The translations under genes were made by a program, and so were the position numbers. A model generated the notes under the pieces. It searched no databases. It saw only the letters and a list, made by a program, of their open reading frames with translations, and had not been told where the DNA came from. Source: Clostridiales bacterium (GTDB taxonomy: Bacteria > Bacillota > Clostridia > Christensenellales > JAISNN01). From it: DNA of 6,307 nt. Below, piece by piece: positions 1-4,544 of this stretch; positions within the stretch are counted from its first letter, which is position 1; every line of letters begins with the position of its first letter. The stretch lies in contig JAITOQ010000140.1 of NCBI GenBank assembly GCA_031289865.1, positions 1-6,307 on the forward strand. The letters run 5' to 3'.

Positions 1-41
1 ACTGTTAAATATTCAAGACAAAAAAACAAGGAAAATAAGAA

Positions 42-251
42 ATGAACATACTAATCGCCGAACGGATTAAAGAACTCATGAAAGAACACAAACTCAATCA
101 AGTCCAACTTGCGGAAAAAATCAGTCTGAAACAAAACACAATCAGCGCGTGGCTGTTGGGCAAAAAGGAGCCTTGTATTTCCAGCTTGTGGGCTTTAGCC
201 GATTTTTTTGACACAGAAATCGACTTTCTTGTAGGACGAAAGGATTATTAG
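42..251 (+). CDS. Small XRE-family (Cro/C1-type HTH) transcriptional regulator
   Basis: A 69-residue protein that is almost entirely one Cro/C1-type helix-turn-helix domain (about residues 6-62). The pattern is typical of the family: an ERIKELMKEH first helix, the QVQLAEKISL / QNTISAWLLGKKEP pair forming the DNA-binding turn and recognition helix, then ALADFFDTEIDFLVGRKD as the closing helices. There is no C-terminal dimerisation, peptidase or membrane domain, so it probably binds DNA as a dimer through the HTH domain alone. The start is supported by an AAGGAAA ribosome site about 9 bases upstream. A second XRE gene follows 115 bases downstream on the same strand, with two palindromes between them that this protein or its neighbour could bind. 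Its promoter lies outside the window or in the first 40 bases. Target genes cannot be read from sequence. Phage repressor, antitoxin or stand-alone regulator are all possible. Confidence 0.9.
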   Translation: MNILIAERIKELMKEHKLNQVQLAEKISLKQNTISAWLLGKKEPCISSLWALADFFDTEIDFLVGRKDY

Positions 252-264
252 GCACAAAAAGTCG

Positions 265-278
265 CACTAAATTTAGTG
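265..278. promoter_or_regulatory. Putative operator palindrome 1 (CACTAAATTTAGTG)
   Basis: A perfect 14-bp palindrome, CACTAAATTTAGTG, in the 115-bp space between the two XRE genes. It shares the half-site CACTA/TAGTG with a second palindrome whose centre is 29 bp downstream. Size, symmetry and position next to XRE genes fit a dimeric regulator's operator; this is inference. A weak -35-like GTGACA (276-281) overlaps its right edge. Confidence 0.55.
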
Positions 279-292
279 ACATTTTTATTTTA

Positions 293-308
293 GCACTATT
301 TTTAGTGC
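293..308. promoter_or_regulatory. Putative operator palindrome 2 (GCACTA-TTTT-TAGTGC)
   Basis: Six-base arms GCACTA and TAGTGC separated by TTTT. The half-sites are the same as in the palindrome at 265-278. It lies 58 bases upstream of the second XRE gene and overlaps a weak -10-like TATTTT (297-302). It is not followed by a T-tract, which argues against a terminator. It is best read as one of a pair of repressor sites controlling the downstream regulator. Confidence 0.55.
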
Positions 309-366
309 GCGTCAAGCGTTTTCGGAAAATTTATTGTAAAATTCTTAAAAATAGCACAAATTATTT

Positions 367-597
367 ATGAGAAATCGGAATTTGATGAAAGAGAACAACT
401 ATTTCGGAGAAAATTTAAAACAATTGCGGACGGAAAGCAAAATGAGTCAAGAAAAATTTGCCTCGCTTTTAAACACGTCGCGCCAAAGGGTCAGTGAATG
501 GGAGTGCGGCAAAGTCGAGCCGTCGCTCTTTAATATCCTAAAAATTATGGAGATTTTAAATTGCTCCTTTGACGAGTTGACCGACCGAATGAAGTGA
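367..597 (+). CDS. Second small XRE-family HTH transcriptional regulator
   Basis: A 76-residue, single-domain Cro/C1-type HTH protein. The HTH core covers about residues 13-70: FGENLKQLRTESKMSQEKFAS, then LLNTSRQRVSEWECGKVEPS as turn plus recognition helix, then ILKIMEILNCSFDELTD. It resembles the upstream regulator only at the family level, so it is not a recent duplicate. The start is uncertain. No good Shine-Dalgarno precedes the ATG at 367, while an in-frame ATG at 385 has a weak GGA 5 bases upstream and would give a 70-residue protein close to its neighbour's length. The gene follows the paired palindromes at 265-308, which suggests autoregulation or cross-regulation by the XRE pair, and it ends 19 bases before an intrinsic terminator. 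Targets are unknown. Confidence 0.88.
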   Translation: MRNRNLMKENNYFGENLKQLRTESKMSQEKFASLLNTSRQRVSEWECGKVEPSLFNILKIMEILNCSFDELTDRMK

Positions 598-616
598 TTT
601 TATTTAAAGAATATAC

Positions 617-658
617 AAAAAAGGGGCTGTTTTTAGCCTCTTTTTTGTCGGTTTTTTT
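617..658 (+). terminator. Rho-independent terminator after the XRE pair
   Basis: AAAAAAGGGGCT (617-628), loop GTTTTT, AGCCTCTTTTTT (635-646) form a 12-bp stem with one G-U pair. The T-run lies in the descending arm and a second run of seven T follows at 652-658. It sits 19 bases past the second XRE stop codon and ends the plus-strand unit. Confidence 0.85.
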
Positions 659-692
659 AATGTGTTTTCGCTATCGTAAGGCTTACCGTTTT

Positions 693-717
693 AGATTCTT
701 CGCAAGCTCAGAATGAC
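693..717 (-). repeat. Dispersed repeat of the GTCATTCTGAGC...GAAGAATC type, left copy
   Basis: The 25 bases here are the exact reverse complement of 2629-2653. The core on the minus strand begins GTCATTCTGAGC and ends GAAGAATCT. A shortened relative is seen at about 5926-5935. Similar intergenic elements are familiar from many bacterial genomes, but their function is unknown to me. This copy lies downstream of sigF, and its inverted partner lies upstream of spoIIAA. Confidence 0.8.
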
Positions 718-720
718 ACC

Positions 721-777
721 TTTTTTATTCGGATACGGGACGATGAAGGCATCGTCCCCTACAACAACTCATGCTTC
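721..777. repeat. REP-like hairpin repeat, tandem copy 1
   Basis: A 57-bp unit repeated directly afterwards. Its core is a hairpin with perfect 9-bp arms GGGACGATG (737-745) and CATCGTCCC (750-758) around the loop AAGG. It is flanked by TTTTTTATTCGGATAC on the left and CTACAACAACTCATGCTTC on the right. Related copies occur at 778-833, at 4446-4472 (inverted orientation) and, decayed, at 5945-5963 and 6182-6221. Confidence 0.85.
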
Positions 778-833
778 TTTTTTATTCGGATACGGGACGA
801 TGGGGCATCGTCCCCTACAACAACTCATGCTTC
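778..833. repeat. REP-like hairpin repeat, tandem copy 2
   Basis: A 56-bp unit almost identical to 721-777. The only visible difference is in the hairpin loop, GGG (803-805) instead of AAGG, between the same arms GGGACGATG (794-802) and CATCGTCCC (806-814). Near-identity with its neighbour points to a recent tandem duplication. Confidence 0.85.
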
Positions 834-854
834 TTTTTTATACGCCTTATTTTT

Positions 855-882
855 CCACTTTCAACTTTCAACTTTCCACTTT
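855..882. repeat. Heptanucleotide repeat (CMACTTT)x4
   Basis: Four 7-base units in a row: CCACTTT, CAACTTT, CAACTTT, CCACTTT. The run touches the stop codon of sigF. A related run in inverted orientation lies at 2583-2610, upstream of spoIIAA. A different heptamer, TTAAGAA twice, is at 4508-4521. Confidence 0.75.
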
Positions 883-1598
883 TAAATAATTCCATTCTTC
901 AGCTTCTCGATAATTCTATTTTCCAATCTTGAGATTTGGACTTGAGAGACGCCGAGGAGAGCGGCGACCTCGCTTTGGGTTTTGTCGCGGAAGTAGCGAA
1001 AGAGTATGATCTTTTTTTCGCGGTCGGGGAGGTGTCCGATTATATCTTTTAGCATCATTTTGTCGATCATATCCTCTTGCTCGTCCTCACCGGCTAATTT
1101 ATCGATCAAGCATTGACCGCTTTCGTCGTCGGTTTTTTCGTAGAGCGAGAGCGGAAACTTCGAGCTGTCCATCGTAAAAACTACGTCCTCTTCGCTGATT
1201 TCAAATTCGGCGGCAAGCTCCGCGACGGTCGGAGAGTTTCCCGTTTCATTTCTCCGTCTGTCGGCATACGCGCCCATTTTGACCGCTAAGGTCTTTAAGG
1301 AACGCGAGACCTTGACGATTCCGTCGTCGCGGATAAACCGTTTGATTTCACCTGTTATCATGGGGACGGCATAGGTTGAAAAGCGCACGTTGAATGCGTC
1401 GTCAAAATTTTTAATCGCCTTTATCAAGCCTATCGCGCCGATCTGTAAAAGGTCGTCGTATTCGACGCGCTTATTCCTATAGTGTCGCACGATACTTTTG
1501 ATGAGCGGCATGTTTTGTTCGATCAAAACGGTTTTGCTGTCGTTATCGCCGCTTTTCGCTTTTACAATGAGCTGCATGGTTTCTTCGTGCGAAAGCAT
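882..1598 (-). CDS. sigF: Sporulation RNA polymerase sigma factor SigF (forespore)
   Basis: A 238-residue sigma-70 family factor of the sporulation group. It directs RNA polymerase to early forespore genes. Region 2 (about residues 25-95) contains YDDLLQIGAIGLIKAI and the highly conserved VRFSTYAVPMITGEIKRFIRDDG, followed by KVSRSLK. Region 3 spans about 105-165. Region 4 (about 185-235) has LPDREKKIILFRYFRDKTQSEVA and the helix-turn-helix LLGVSQVQISRLENRI. These stretches match SigF rather than SigG (RFIRDDG, not RYLRDN), and the gene order spoIIAA-spoIIAB-sigF settles it. The reading frame is open further upstream, to 1811. The ATG at 1598 is chosen because GGAGGA lies 9 bases before it and the protein then begins at the expected place; 238 residues compares with about 255 in Bacillus subtilis. 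It starts 2 bases after the spoIIAB stop, so translation is probably coupled. Activity is expected to be held by SpoIIAB until SpoIIAA is dephosphorylated. Confidence 0.95.
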   Translation of the reverse strand: MLSHEETMQLIVKAKSGDNDSKTVLIEQNMPLIKSIVRHYRNKRVEYDDLLQIGAIGLIKAIKNFDDAFNVRFSTYAVPMITGEIKRFIRDDGIVKVSRSLKTLAVKMGAYADRRRNETGNSPTVAELAAEFEISEEDVVFTMDSSKFPLSLYEKTDDESGQCLIDKLAGEDEQEDMIDKMMLKDIIGHLPDREKKIILFRYFRDKTQSEVAALLGVSQVQISRLENRIIEKLKNGII

Positions 1599-1600
1599 CG

Positions 1601-2041
1601 CTACAGGTCCTCCGCTTTTGTTATGTATTTTTTCATTTTCACCGTCGTGCCTTTTCCCTCCTCGCTCTCGACCGACAGCTCGTCCATAAAGGTCTGCATA
1701 AAGGTGAAGCCCATGCCGCTTCGCTCGTTTTCGGGTTTTGAGGTATACATAGGCTGCATAGCCTCTTCGAGGTTCGCTATCCCTCGCCCGTCGTCTTTTA
1801 CGATTATGCACACATAGTCGTCAAATAATTCCGCCTCGACATAAATAAAATTTTTTTCGGGCTCGTCGTATGCGTGAACGATGACGTTTGTCGCCGCCTC
1901 GGATACCGCCGTCTTTATATCGTTTACGGTCTCGAGAGAAGGGTTTTTTGACACGCAAAACGCGGCCGCCGCACTCCGTACAAAGGACTCGTTTCCCGAA
2001 ATCGCGCTAACCGACAGTTTCATTTGATTTACGACAGACAT
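1601..2041 (-). CDS. spoIIAB: Anti-sigma F factor / serine kinase SpoIIAB
   Basis: A 146-residue GHKL-type ATPase, the same length as Bacillus subtilis SpoIIAB. It binds and inhibits SigF and phosphorylates SpoIIAA on serine in the sporulating cell. The N-box is SEAATNVIVHAY, with Glu48 and Asn52 matching the catalytic base and Mg-binding Asn. The G1 box is DDGRGI (83-88) and the G2 lid is ERSGMGFTFMQTF (106-118). NESFVR (17-22) matches the segment that contacts SigF and SpoIIAA. The MQPMYTSKPE stretch is also characteristic. The ATG at 2041 has AGGAG about 7 bases upstream. The stop lies 2 bases before sigF. Unlike the classic Bacillus arrangement, where spoIIAA and spoIIAB abut, 126 bases separate it from spoIIAA. 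Confidence 0.96.
   Translation of the reverse strand: MSVVNQMKLSVSAISGNESFVRSAAAAFCVSKNPSLETVNDIKTAVSEAATNVIVHAYDEPEKNFIYVEAELFDDYVCIIVKDDGRGIANLEEAMQPMYTSKPENERSGMGFTFMQTFMDELSVESEEGKGTTVKMKKYITKAEDL
1608..1613 (-). promoter_or_regulatory. Ribosome-binding site that fixes the sigF start
   Basis: GGAGGA on the minus strand, 9 bases before the ATG at 1598 and inside the last codons of spoIIAB. It rules out the longer open frame as the true N-terminus of SigF. Confidence 0.85.
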
Positions 2042-2167
2042 ATTTTTCTCCTATTATTTTGAATTGCAGGCAATACCTTACTACCAAATTCCTACTACTA
2101 CTCTGTAAAACATAATTGCGGCGAAAAGACACCACCAAAATGTGAGAATTTGATTTTACAAAGCACA
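2042..2167. other. Unusual 126-bp spacer inside the spoIIA operon
   Basis: A non-coding gap between the spoIIAA stop and the spoIIAB start. The spoIIAB ribosome site (AGGAG) is at its left end. Also visible are a small inverted repeat ATTGC-AG-GCAAT (2063-2074) and a minus-strand GTAGGAATT (2087-2095) that fits a SigH -35 but has no matching -10 at proper distance. No terminator and no missing spoIIAA coding sequence was recognised in any frame. Confidence 0.6.
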
Positions 2168-2470
2168 CTAAATAATCCCTATTATGTTCAACAGCCCCGC
2201 GGTTTTAAAAACCTTTTCGGTTTGAGCCGAAAGACCGCGTGCGTATAGCGGAACGCCGATTTTTTTCAGCTTGTTATACCGCGAAATAATCATGCCGATC
2301 CCCGTGCTGTCTATAAAGGTCATTTGCCTGAGGTCGAGAATAACAGCGTTCGGCAAAAGCGCAAGCCCGTTGTCAAATTCCTCTCTGACAAGAGAAATAT
2401 TGCTTTCGTCGATTTCTCCCGTGATATAAAAAATGAGCTTGCCGCCCGAAAATTCCTTGTAAGCAGTCAT
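2168..2470 (-). CDS. spoIIAA: Anti-sigma F factor antagonist SpoIIAA (STAS domain)
   Basis: A 100-residue single STAS domain protein, the anti-anti-sigma factor that in its unphosphorylated form displaces SigF from SpoIIAB. Features in order: beta strands KLIFYITGEIDESN (11-24), helix ISLVREEFDNGL, strand AVILDLRQM (42-50), then FIDSTGIGMIISRYNKLKK (52-70). Ser55 in DSTG corresponds to the phosphorylated Ser58 of Bacillus subtilis. The C-terminal part is SAQTEKVFKTAGLLNII. The frame is open to 2542, but the ATG at 2470 has AAGGAAA at good spacing and gives the normal STAS start. The protein ends about 15 residues earlier than Bacillus SpoIIAA (117 residues), so the last helix appears shortened. 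It is the first gene of the operon and is followed by an unusual 126-bp gap before spoIIAB. Its promoter must lie in the short space before the terminator at 2529-2567. Confidence 0.93.
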   Translation of the reverse strand: MTAYKEFSGGKLIFYITGEIDESNISLVREEFDNGLALLPNAVILDLRQMTFIDSTGIGMIISRYNKLKKIGVPLYARGLSAQTEKVFKTAGLLNIIGII

Positions 2471-2508
2471 CGGATTTCCTTTTGCAGACTTTTTTCCGCC
2501 GCGGCAAT

Positions 2509-2546
2509 ATAATACCATTTCTCCGAATAAAAAAAATAACACCTTC
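2509..2546 (-). promoter_or_regulatory. Candidate spoIIA promoter region
   Basis: Two overlapping possibilities on the minus strand. (a) SigH-like: GAAGGTGTT (2538-2546) matches 7 of 9 bases of the RWAGGAWWT -35, then 14 bases, then GAGAAA (2518-2523), matching 4 of 6 of the -10. (b) SigA-like extended -10: TGGTATTAT (2509-2517) with only a T-rich -35. In Bacillus the operon depends on SigH. The site overlaps the terminator of the upstream unit, which makes the call tentative. Confidence 0.3.
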
Positions 2547-2567
2547 TTTCCGAAAAGAAGATGTTAT
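2529..2567 (-). terminator. Strong Rho-independent terminator upstream of spoIIAA
   Basis: On the minus strand a 14-bp stem (2567-2554 with 2549-2536, one G-U pair) closes a TCGG loop within CTTTTCGGAAAG and is followed at once by eight T. It ends transcripts coming from the right, presumably the DUF819 mRNA, 58 bases before the spoIIAA start. It therefore insulates the sporulation operon. Confidence 0.85.
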
Positions 2568-2582
2568 GTCGATTGTATAATT

Positions 2583-2610
2583 GAAAATGGAAAGTCGAAA
2601 GTTGAAAATT
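2583..2610. repeat. Degenerate heptanucleotide run, inverted relative of 855-882
   Basis: On the minus strand it reads TTTTCAACTTTCGACTTTCC, closely matching the left run CTTTCAACTTTCAACTTTCC. It lies just before the right GTCATTCTGAGC copy. The two repeat types therefore bracket the spoIIA operon in mirror order. Confidence 0.65.
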
Positions 2611-2628
2611 GCGGATTTCAAAATAGAT

Positions 2629-2653
2629 GTCATTCTGAGCTTGCGAAGAATCT
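2629..2653 (+). repeat. Dispersed repeat of the GTCATTCTGAGC...GAAGAATC type, right copy
   Basis: 25 bases that are an exact reverse complement of 693-717. The similarity to a third, decayed copy continues as AAACGTCAGCCG (2655-2666), whose complement is at 5914-5925. Confidence 0.8.
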
Positions 2654-2736
2654 CAAACGTCAGCCGTTTGGTGCGGATCATTTCCAAATCGCATACAATG
2701 TTGTGCCGTTTCTATACCGCGACCTCTTACGACTCT

Positions 2737-2758
2737 ACCCCTCTTAGACAAGAGGGGT
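2737..2758. repeat. Hairpin ACCCCTCTT / AAGAGGGGT
   Basis: A perfect 9-bp stem with AGAC loop. It has no U-tract on either strand, so it is not a standard terminator. It is probably part of the composite structured repeat that runs to 2881. Confidence 0.6.
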
Positions 2759-2812
2759 TACGGATTTCATACGTCCCGCTAAAGCTAATGGGGAGATGCG
2801 GAGTGCGGGGGT

Positions 2813-2842
2813 GTGGGGGCTGCTTTGGAATTAAGCCCCCAC
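2813..2842. repeat. Hairpin GTGGGGGCT / AGCCCCCAC
   Basis: A perfect 9-bp GC-rich stem around a 12-base loop. It lies 10 bases from the long hairpin at 2853-2881, and the two look like modules of one mobile or dispersed repeat element. No second copy is present in this window. Confidence 0.6.
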
Positions 2843-2852
2843 CCGTTTTTTG

Positions 2853-2881
2853 GTTACTTTTTTGCGGCTCAAAAAAGTAAC
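2853..2881. repeat. Long hairpin overlapping the DUF819 stop codon
   Basis: A perfect 12-bp stem GTTACTTTTTTG / CAAAAAAGTAAC with a 5-base loop. The right arm and loop contain the DUF819 TGA stop (2869-2871) and the codons for its last residues, Leu-Leu-Phe. It might act as a stability or termination element, or mark the edge of an inserted repeat that supplied the stop codon. Confidence 0.7.
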
Positions 2882-4239
2882 AATCCTATTCCCGCTCCCA
2901 AAAACGTCCCGACCGCATATCCGACCGAACCGCATATCAGTCCGGGGAGAGTCAAGGCGTCGTTTTTTAATTGACGGGTGAGCGCGGGGACGAATGCCGG
3001 TCCGTAAAGCCCCGCCGTAAGCGTCACCATAGTGCAGTCGAGGTCGATTTTAAACAAGCGGCTGACGACGACGTGTACTATCATCGTCCCGACCGTAATC
3101 ACCGAATAGAGAGCCAAGATACCGAGAAATTTGTCTTGAATGTTTTCGGGATTGACCGCCATGGCAAGCGCGAACGAGAACACCAACAGTAAATAATGCC
3201 CCGCCTCGCCGCTCTTTTCTACGCTCCGAATCTTTTTGTTGAACGACGCGGCAATACCGAGTATCGTCCCCGTAATCATTATCGACGGAACTAAGGAGTC
3301 AAACAACCGCCCGTCTTGACTCCCCCCTATCACCCAAATCACAACCCCTATCACCGCACCGATAACGGCAATCAAAAACGCTATCAAAATGTTTCTTATA
3401 ACCTTTTTGTTTTCCGTGAGCTTATACCGTATCTTGCTCAAAAAACCGTTCTTTTGCGCGGTATTTTTCGTGTCTATACCGCCGTTTTGCGTATTCTCGC
3501 CTACGTTCGCCGTTTCTCCTATACAGCCGTTTTGTGCGGAATTGACCTCGCTTTGTACCGTATCACCCGCGCCGTATGCCGTTGCTTCTATACCGCCGTT
3601 TTGCGCGTTTTCGCCGTCGCTATTTTTCGCTTCTATACCGCCGTTGTAATATACGGCTTGAGCCTTTGTATTCTTAAAAAGCCTTTTAAACAGCGGCTTG
3701 CACGCGAGCAGTAAAAAGAGATAAAAGACCCCTCCTATCATCATATCCGCTAAATTTGCCATGCCTATCGAGGTTGAATCCAAGTGAAAGATATTGCCTA
3801 TAGCGTTGAGGTTCGGAGTACCGCCCGTATACAGCCCGATAGCCATTGCGGACAAAATCCCGCCGTCCTCGACGTTTCGCCCGAACAAAAAATATACCGC
3901 CGCCGTCACTACCGTCACCGAAACGATGACTATACCGAACGACAACAACACGCGCTTTGACAGCTTGCGCGTTTCCTTTAAATTTGATTGAAAAAGCAGA
4001 AGCGGTATCGCAATCCCTATCGCAAGATACGAGCCTATCTCGCTGACGTCCGAGTTTAGCGTAAGCTCCGACGACAGCTTCCCCAGCCCCCAAAAAACGA
4101 GCGCGACAACTATTCCCAAAAGATACGCCGCCCCGATCGTACCGATCAGCTTGAGCGGCTTCGCGGATCTATACCGCATGACGAGCCACGGTACAACCAA
4201 TACCGCCGCCCCTTGTAACAACATAATTACAACAGACAT
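2869..4239 (-). CDS. DUF819 (YjcL-like) multi-pass membrane protein
   Basis: A 456-residue integral membrane protein with about 11-12 hydrophobic segments (roughly 3-21, 31-52, 68-85, 97-119, 127-149, 160-180, 282-305, 315-333, 348-363, 371-393, 402-420, 430-456). The family signature is GLYTGGTPNLNAIG (136-149), together with IAIPLLLF (76-83). The family resembles secondary transporters in architecture, but its substrate is unknown, so none is assigned. The start at 4239 has GGAG about 9 bases upstream. A hydrophilic loop of about 95 residues (187-281), rich in Gly, Asn and Ala, separates the two halves. It contains four NGGI-type repeats and makes the protein longer than the usual 380-420 or so. 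The gene has its own promoter at 4358-4386 and a 5' leader of about 110 bases. The last codons lie in a hairpin repeat. No neighbour suggests a pathway. Confidence 0.85.
   Translation of the reverse strand: MSVVIMLLQGAAVLVVPWLVMRYRSAKPLKLIGTIGAAYLLGIVVALVFWGLGKLSSELTLNSDVSEIGSYLAIGIAIPLLLFQSNLKETRKLSKRVLLSFGIVIVSVTVVTAAVYFLFGRNVEDGGILSAMAIGLYTGGTPNLNAIGNIFHLDSTSIGMANLADMMIGGVFYLFLLLACKPLFKRLFKNTKAQAVYYNGGIEAKNSDGENAQNGGIEATAYGAGDTVQSEVNSAQNGCIGETANVGENTQNGGIDTKNTAQKNGFLSKIRYKLTENKKVIRNILIAFLIAVIGAVIGVVIWVIGGSQDGRLFDSLVPSIMITGTILGIAASFNKKIRSVEKSGEAGHYLLLVFSFALAMAVNPENIQDKFLGILALYSVITVGTMIVHVVVSRLFKIDLDCTMVTLTAGLYGPAFVPALTRQLKNDALTLPGLICGSVGYAVGTFLGAGIGLLLF
3466..3645 (-). repeat. Intragenic repeats encoding the NGGI motifs of the DUF819 loop
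   Basis: NGGI-type motifs begin at residues 199, 214, 237 and 252 (NGGIEAK, NGGIEAT, NGCIGET, NGGIDTK). Spacings of 15, 23 and 15 residues suggest that a two-motif block was duplicated with a 38-residue (114-bp) period. At DNA level the shared plus-strand core is TCTATACCGCCGTT. The segment lies entirely in the hydrophilic loop between the two membrane halves. Confidence 0.7.
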
Positions 4240-4260
4240 TTTTTCATTCTCCGCATTGTC

Positions 4261-4332
4261 GCTTTAGAGTTGAAATATCTCGCACACTTAACGAATCTCG
4301 CATATGTTTTTAACGAATCTCTCTTCTAAAGC
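4261..4332 (-). promoter_or_regulatory. Structured 5' leader of the DUF819 gene with direct repeats
   Basis: The leader RNA is closed by GCUUUAGA (4332-4325) pairing with UCUAAAGC (4268-4261). Between them lie two exact direct copies of GAGATTCGTTAA (4310-4321 and 4288-4299), 22 bp apart, and a weaker third beginning GAGAT at 4277-4281. The 22-bp spacing is two helical turns. The copies could be protein sites on DNA, or an RNA element. It matches no riboswitch class that I recognise. Confidence 0.4.
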
Positions 4333-4357
4333 TATATCATATAATGTATATATATTT

Positions 4358-4386
4358 AGTATATCATATATTCTTTGAGAATGCAA
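4358..4386 (-). promoter_or_regulatory. SigA-type extended -10 promoter for the DUF819 gene
   Basis: On the minus strand TTGCAT (4381-4386) is the -35, with a spacer of 17 bases and -10 TATACT (4358-4363) preceded by TGA, an extended -10. Transcription would start near 4351, giving a leader of about 110 bases before the ATG at 4239. Confidence 0.6.
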
Positions 4387-4445
4387 CAAAAAACGCAATG
4401 TTTTATATGAAATGCAGAATAAAAAACTAACGTCGGAGTCCTTCT

Positions 4446-4472
4446 TGTAGGGGACGATGCCTCATCGTCCCG
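4446..4472. repeat. REP-like hairpin repeat, inverted copy
   Basis: TGTAG then GGGACGATG (4451-4459), loop CCT, CATCGTCCC (4463-4471), then G. It is the same element as at 721-833 in opposite orientation. It lies between the DUF898-like gene and the DUF819 promoter. Confidence 0.8.
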
Positions 4473-4523
4473 CACCGATTTAAAAAATTAAAATGGTTAT
4501 AACAAGGTTAAGAATTAAGAATG

Positions 4524-4544
4524 CGGAATACATTTTCAATTCCG
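4524..4544 (-). terminator. Weak terminator candidate after the zinc-ribbon gene
   Basis: CGGAAT (4524-4529) pairs with ATTCCG (4539-4544) around a 9-base loop. On the minus strand it begins directly after the TAA stop. It is followed by CATTCTTAATTCTT rather than a clean U-tract, so termination would be weak. The TTAAGAA heptamer repeat (4508-4521) lies beyond it. Confidence 0.3.

Larger units (their letters stand above)
660..881. other. Repeat-filled space between convergent transcription units
   Basis: No gene is seen here. The space lies between the plus-strand XRE terminator and the minus-strand sigF stop. It holds, in order, a GTCATTCTGAGC-type repeat, two tandem hairpin repeats and a heptanucleotide run, each listed separately. 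No convincing U-tract terminator for sigF is visible; the hairpin repeats may serve instead. Confidence 0.7.
2568..2868. other. Gene-free, repeat-rich region (long 3' UTR of the DUF819 gene)
   Basis: About 300 bases with no supported gene. From left to right it contains an inverted heptamer run, the right GTCATTCTGAGC repeat, a C/G hairpin at 2737-2758, a GTGGGGGCT hairpin at 2813-2842, and part of a long hairpin entering the DUF819 gene. Open frames here are made of repeat sequence and have no ribosome sites. Confidence 0.7.

Noticed and set aside
721..833. CRISPR-like array
   Set aside because: The two long copies are directly adjacent with no spacers, and the other copies are scattered, so this is a REP-like repeat and not a CRISPR.
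1599..1811. N-terminal extension of SigF reading back through spoIIAB
   Set aside because: It is the other frame of spoIIAB, has Arg-rich composition, and the GGAGGA site plus normal SigF length place the start at 1598.
2087..2095. Perfect SigH -35 match (GTAGGAATT, minus strand) in the spoIIAA-spoIIAB gap
   Set aside because: No HMGAAT-like -10 at about 14 bases. The nearest GCAAT is about 19 bases away.
2471..2542. 24-residue N-terminal extension of SpoIIAA
   Set aside because: No ribosome site at the upstream ATG. The extension overlaps the promoter/terminator region, and the STAS domain starts naturally at 2470.
2581..2880. 99-codon plus-strand open frame through the repeat region
   Set aside because: Composed of dispersed repeats and hairpins, has no Shine-Dalgarno, and ends in the arm of an inverted repeat. 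It is a spurious frame.
3316..3714. Plus-strand open frames opposite the DUF819 loop
   Set aside because: They mirror the repetitive loop codons and have no start signals; shadows of the real gene.
4347..4433. 28-codon plus-strand ORF starting ATGTATATATA
   Set aside because: No ribosome site, very AT-rich, and it overlaps the DUF819 promoter on the other strand.
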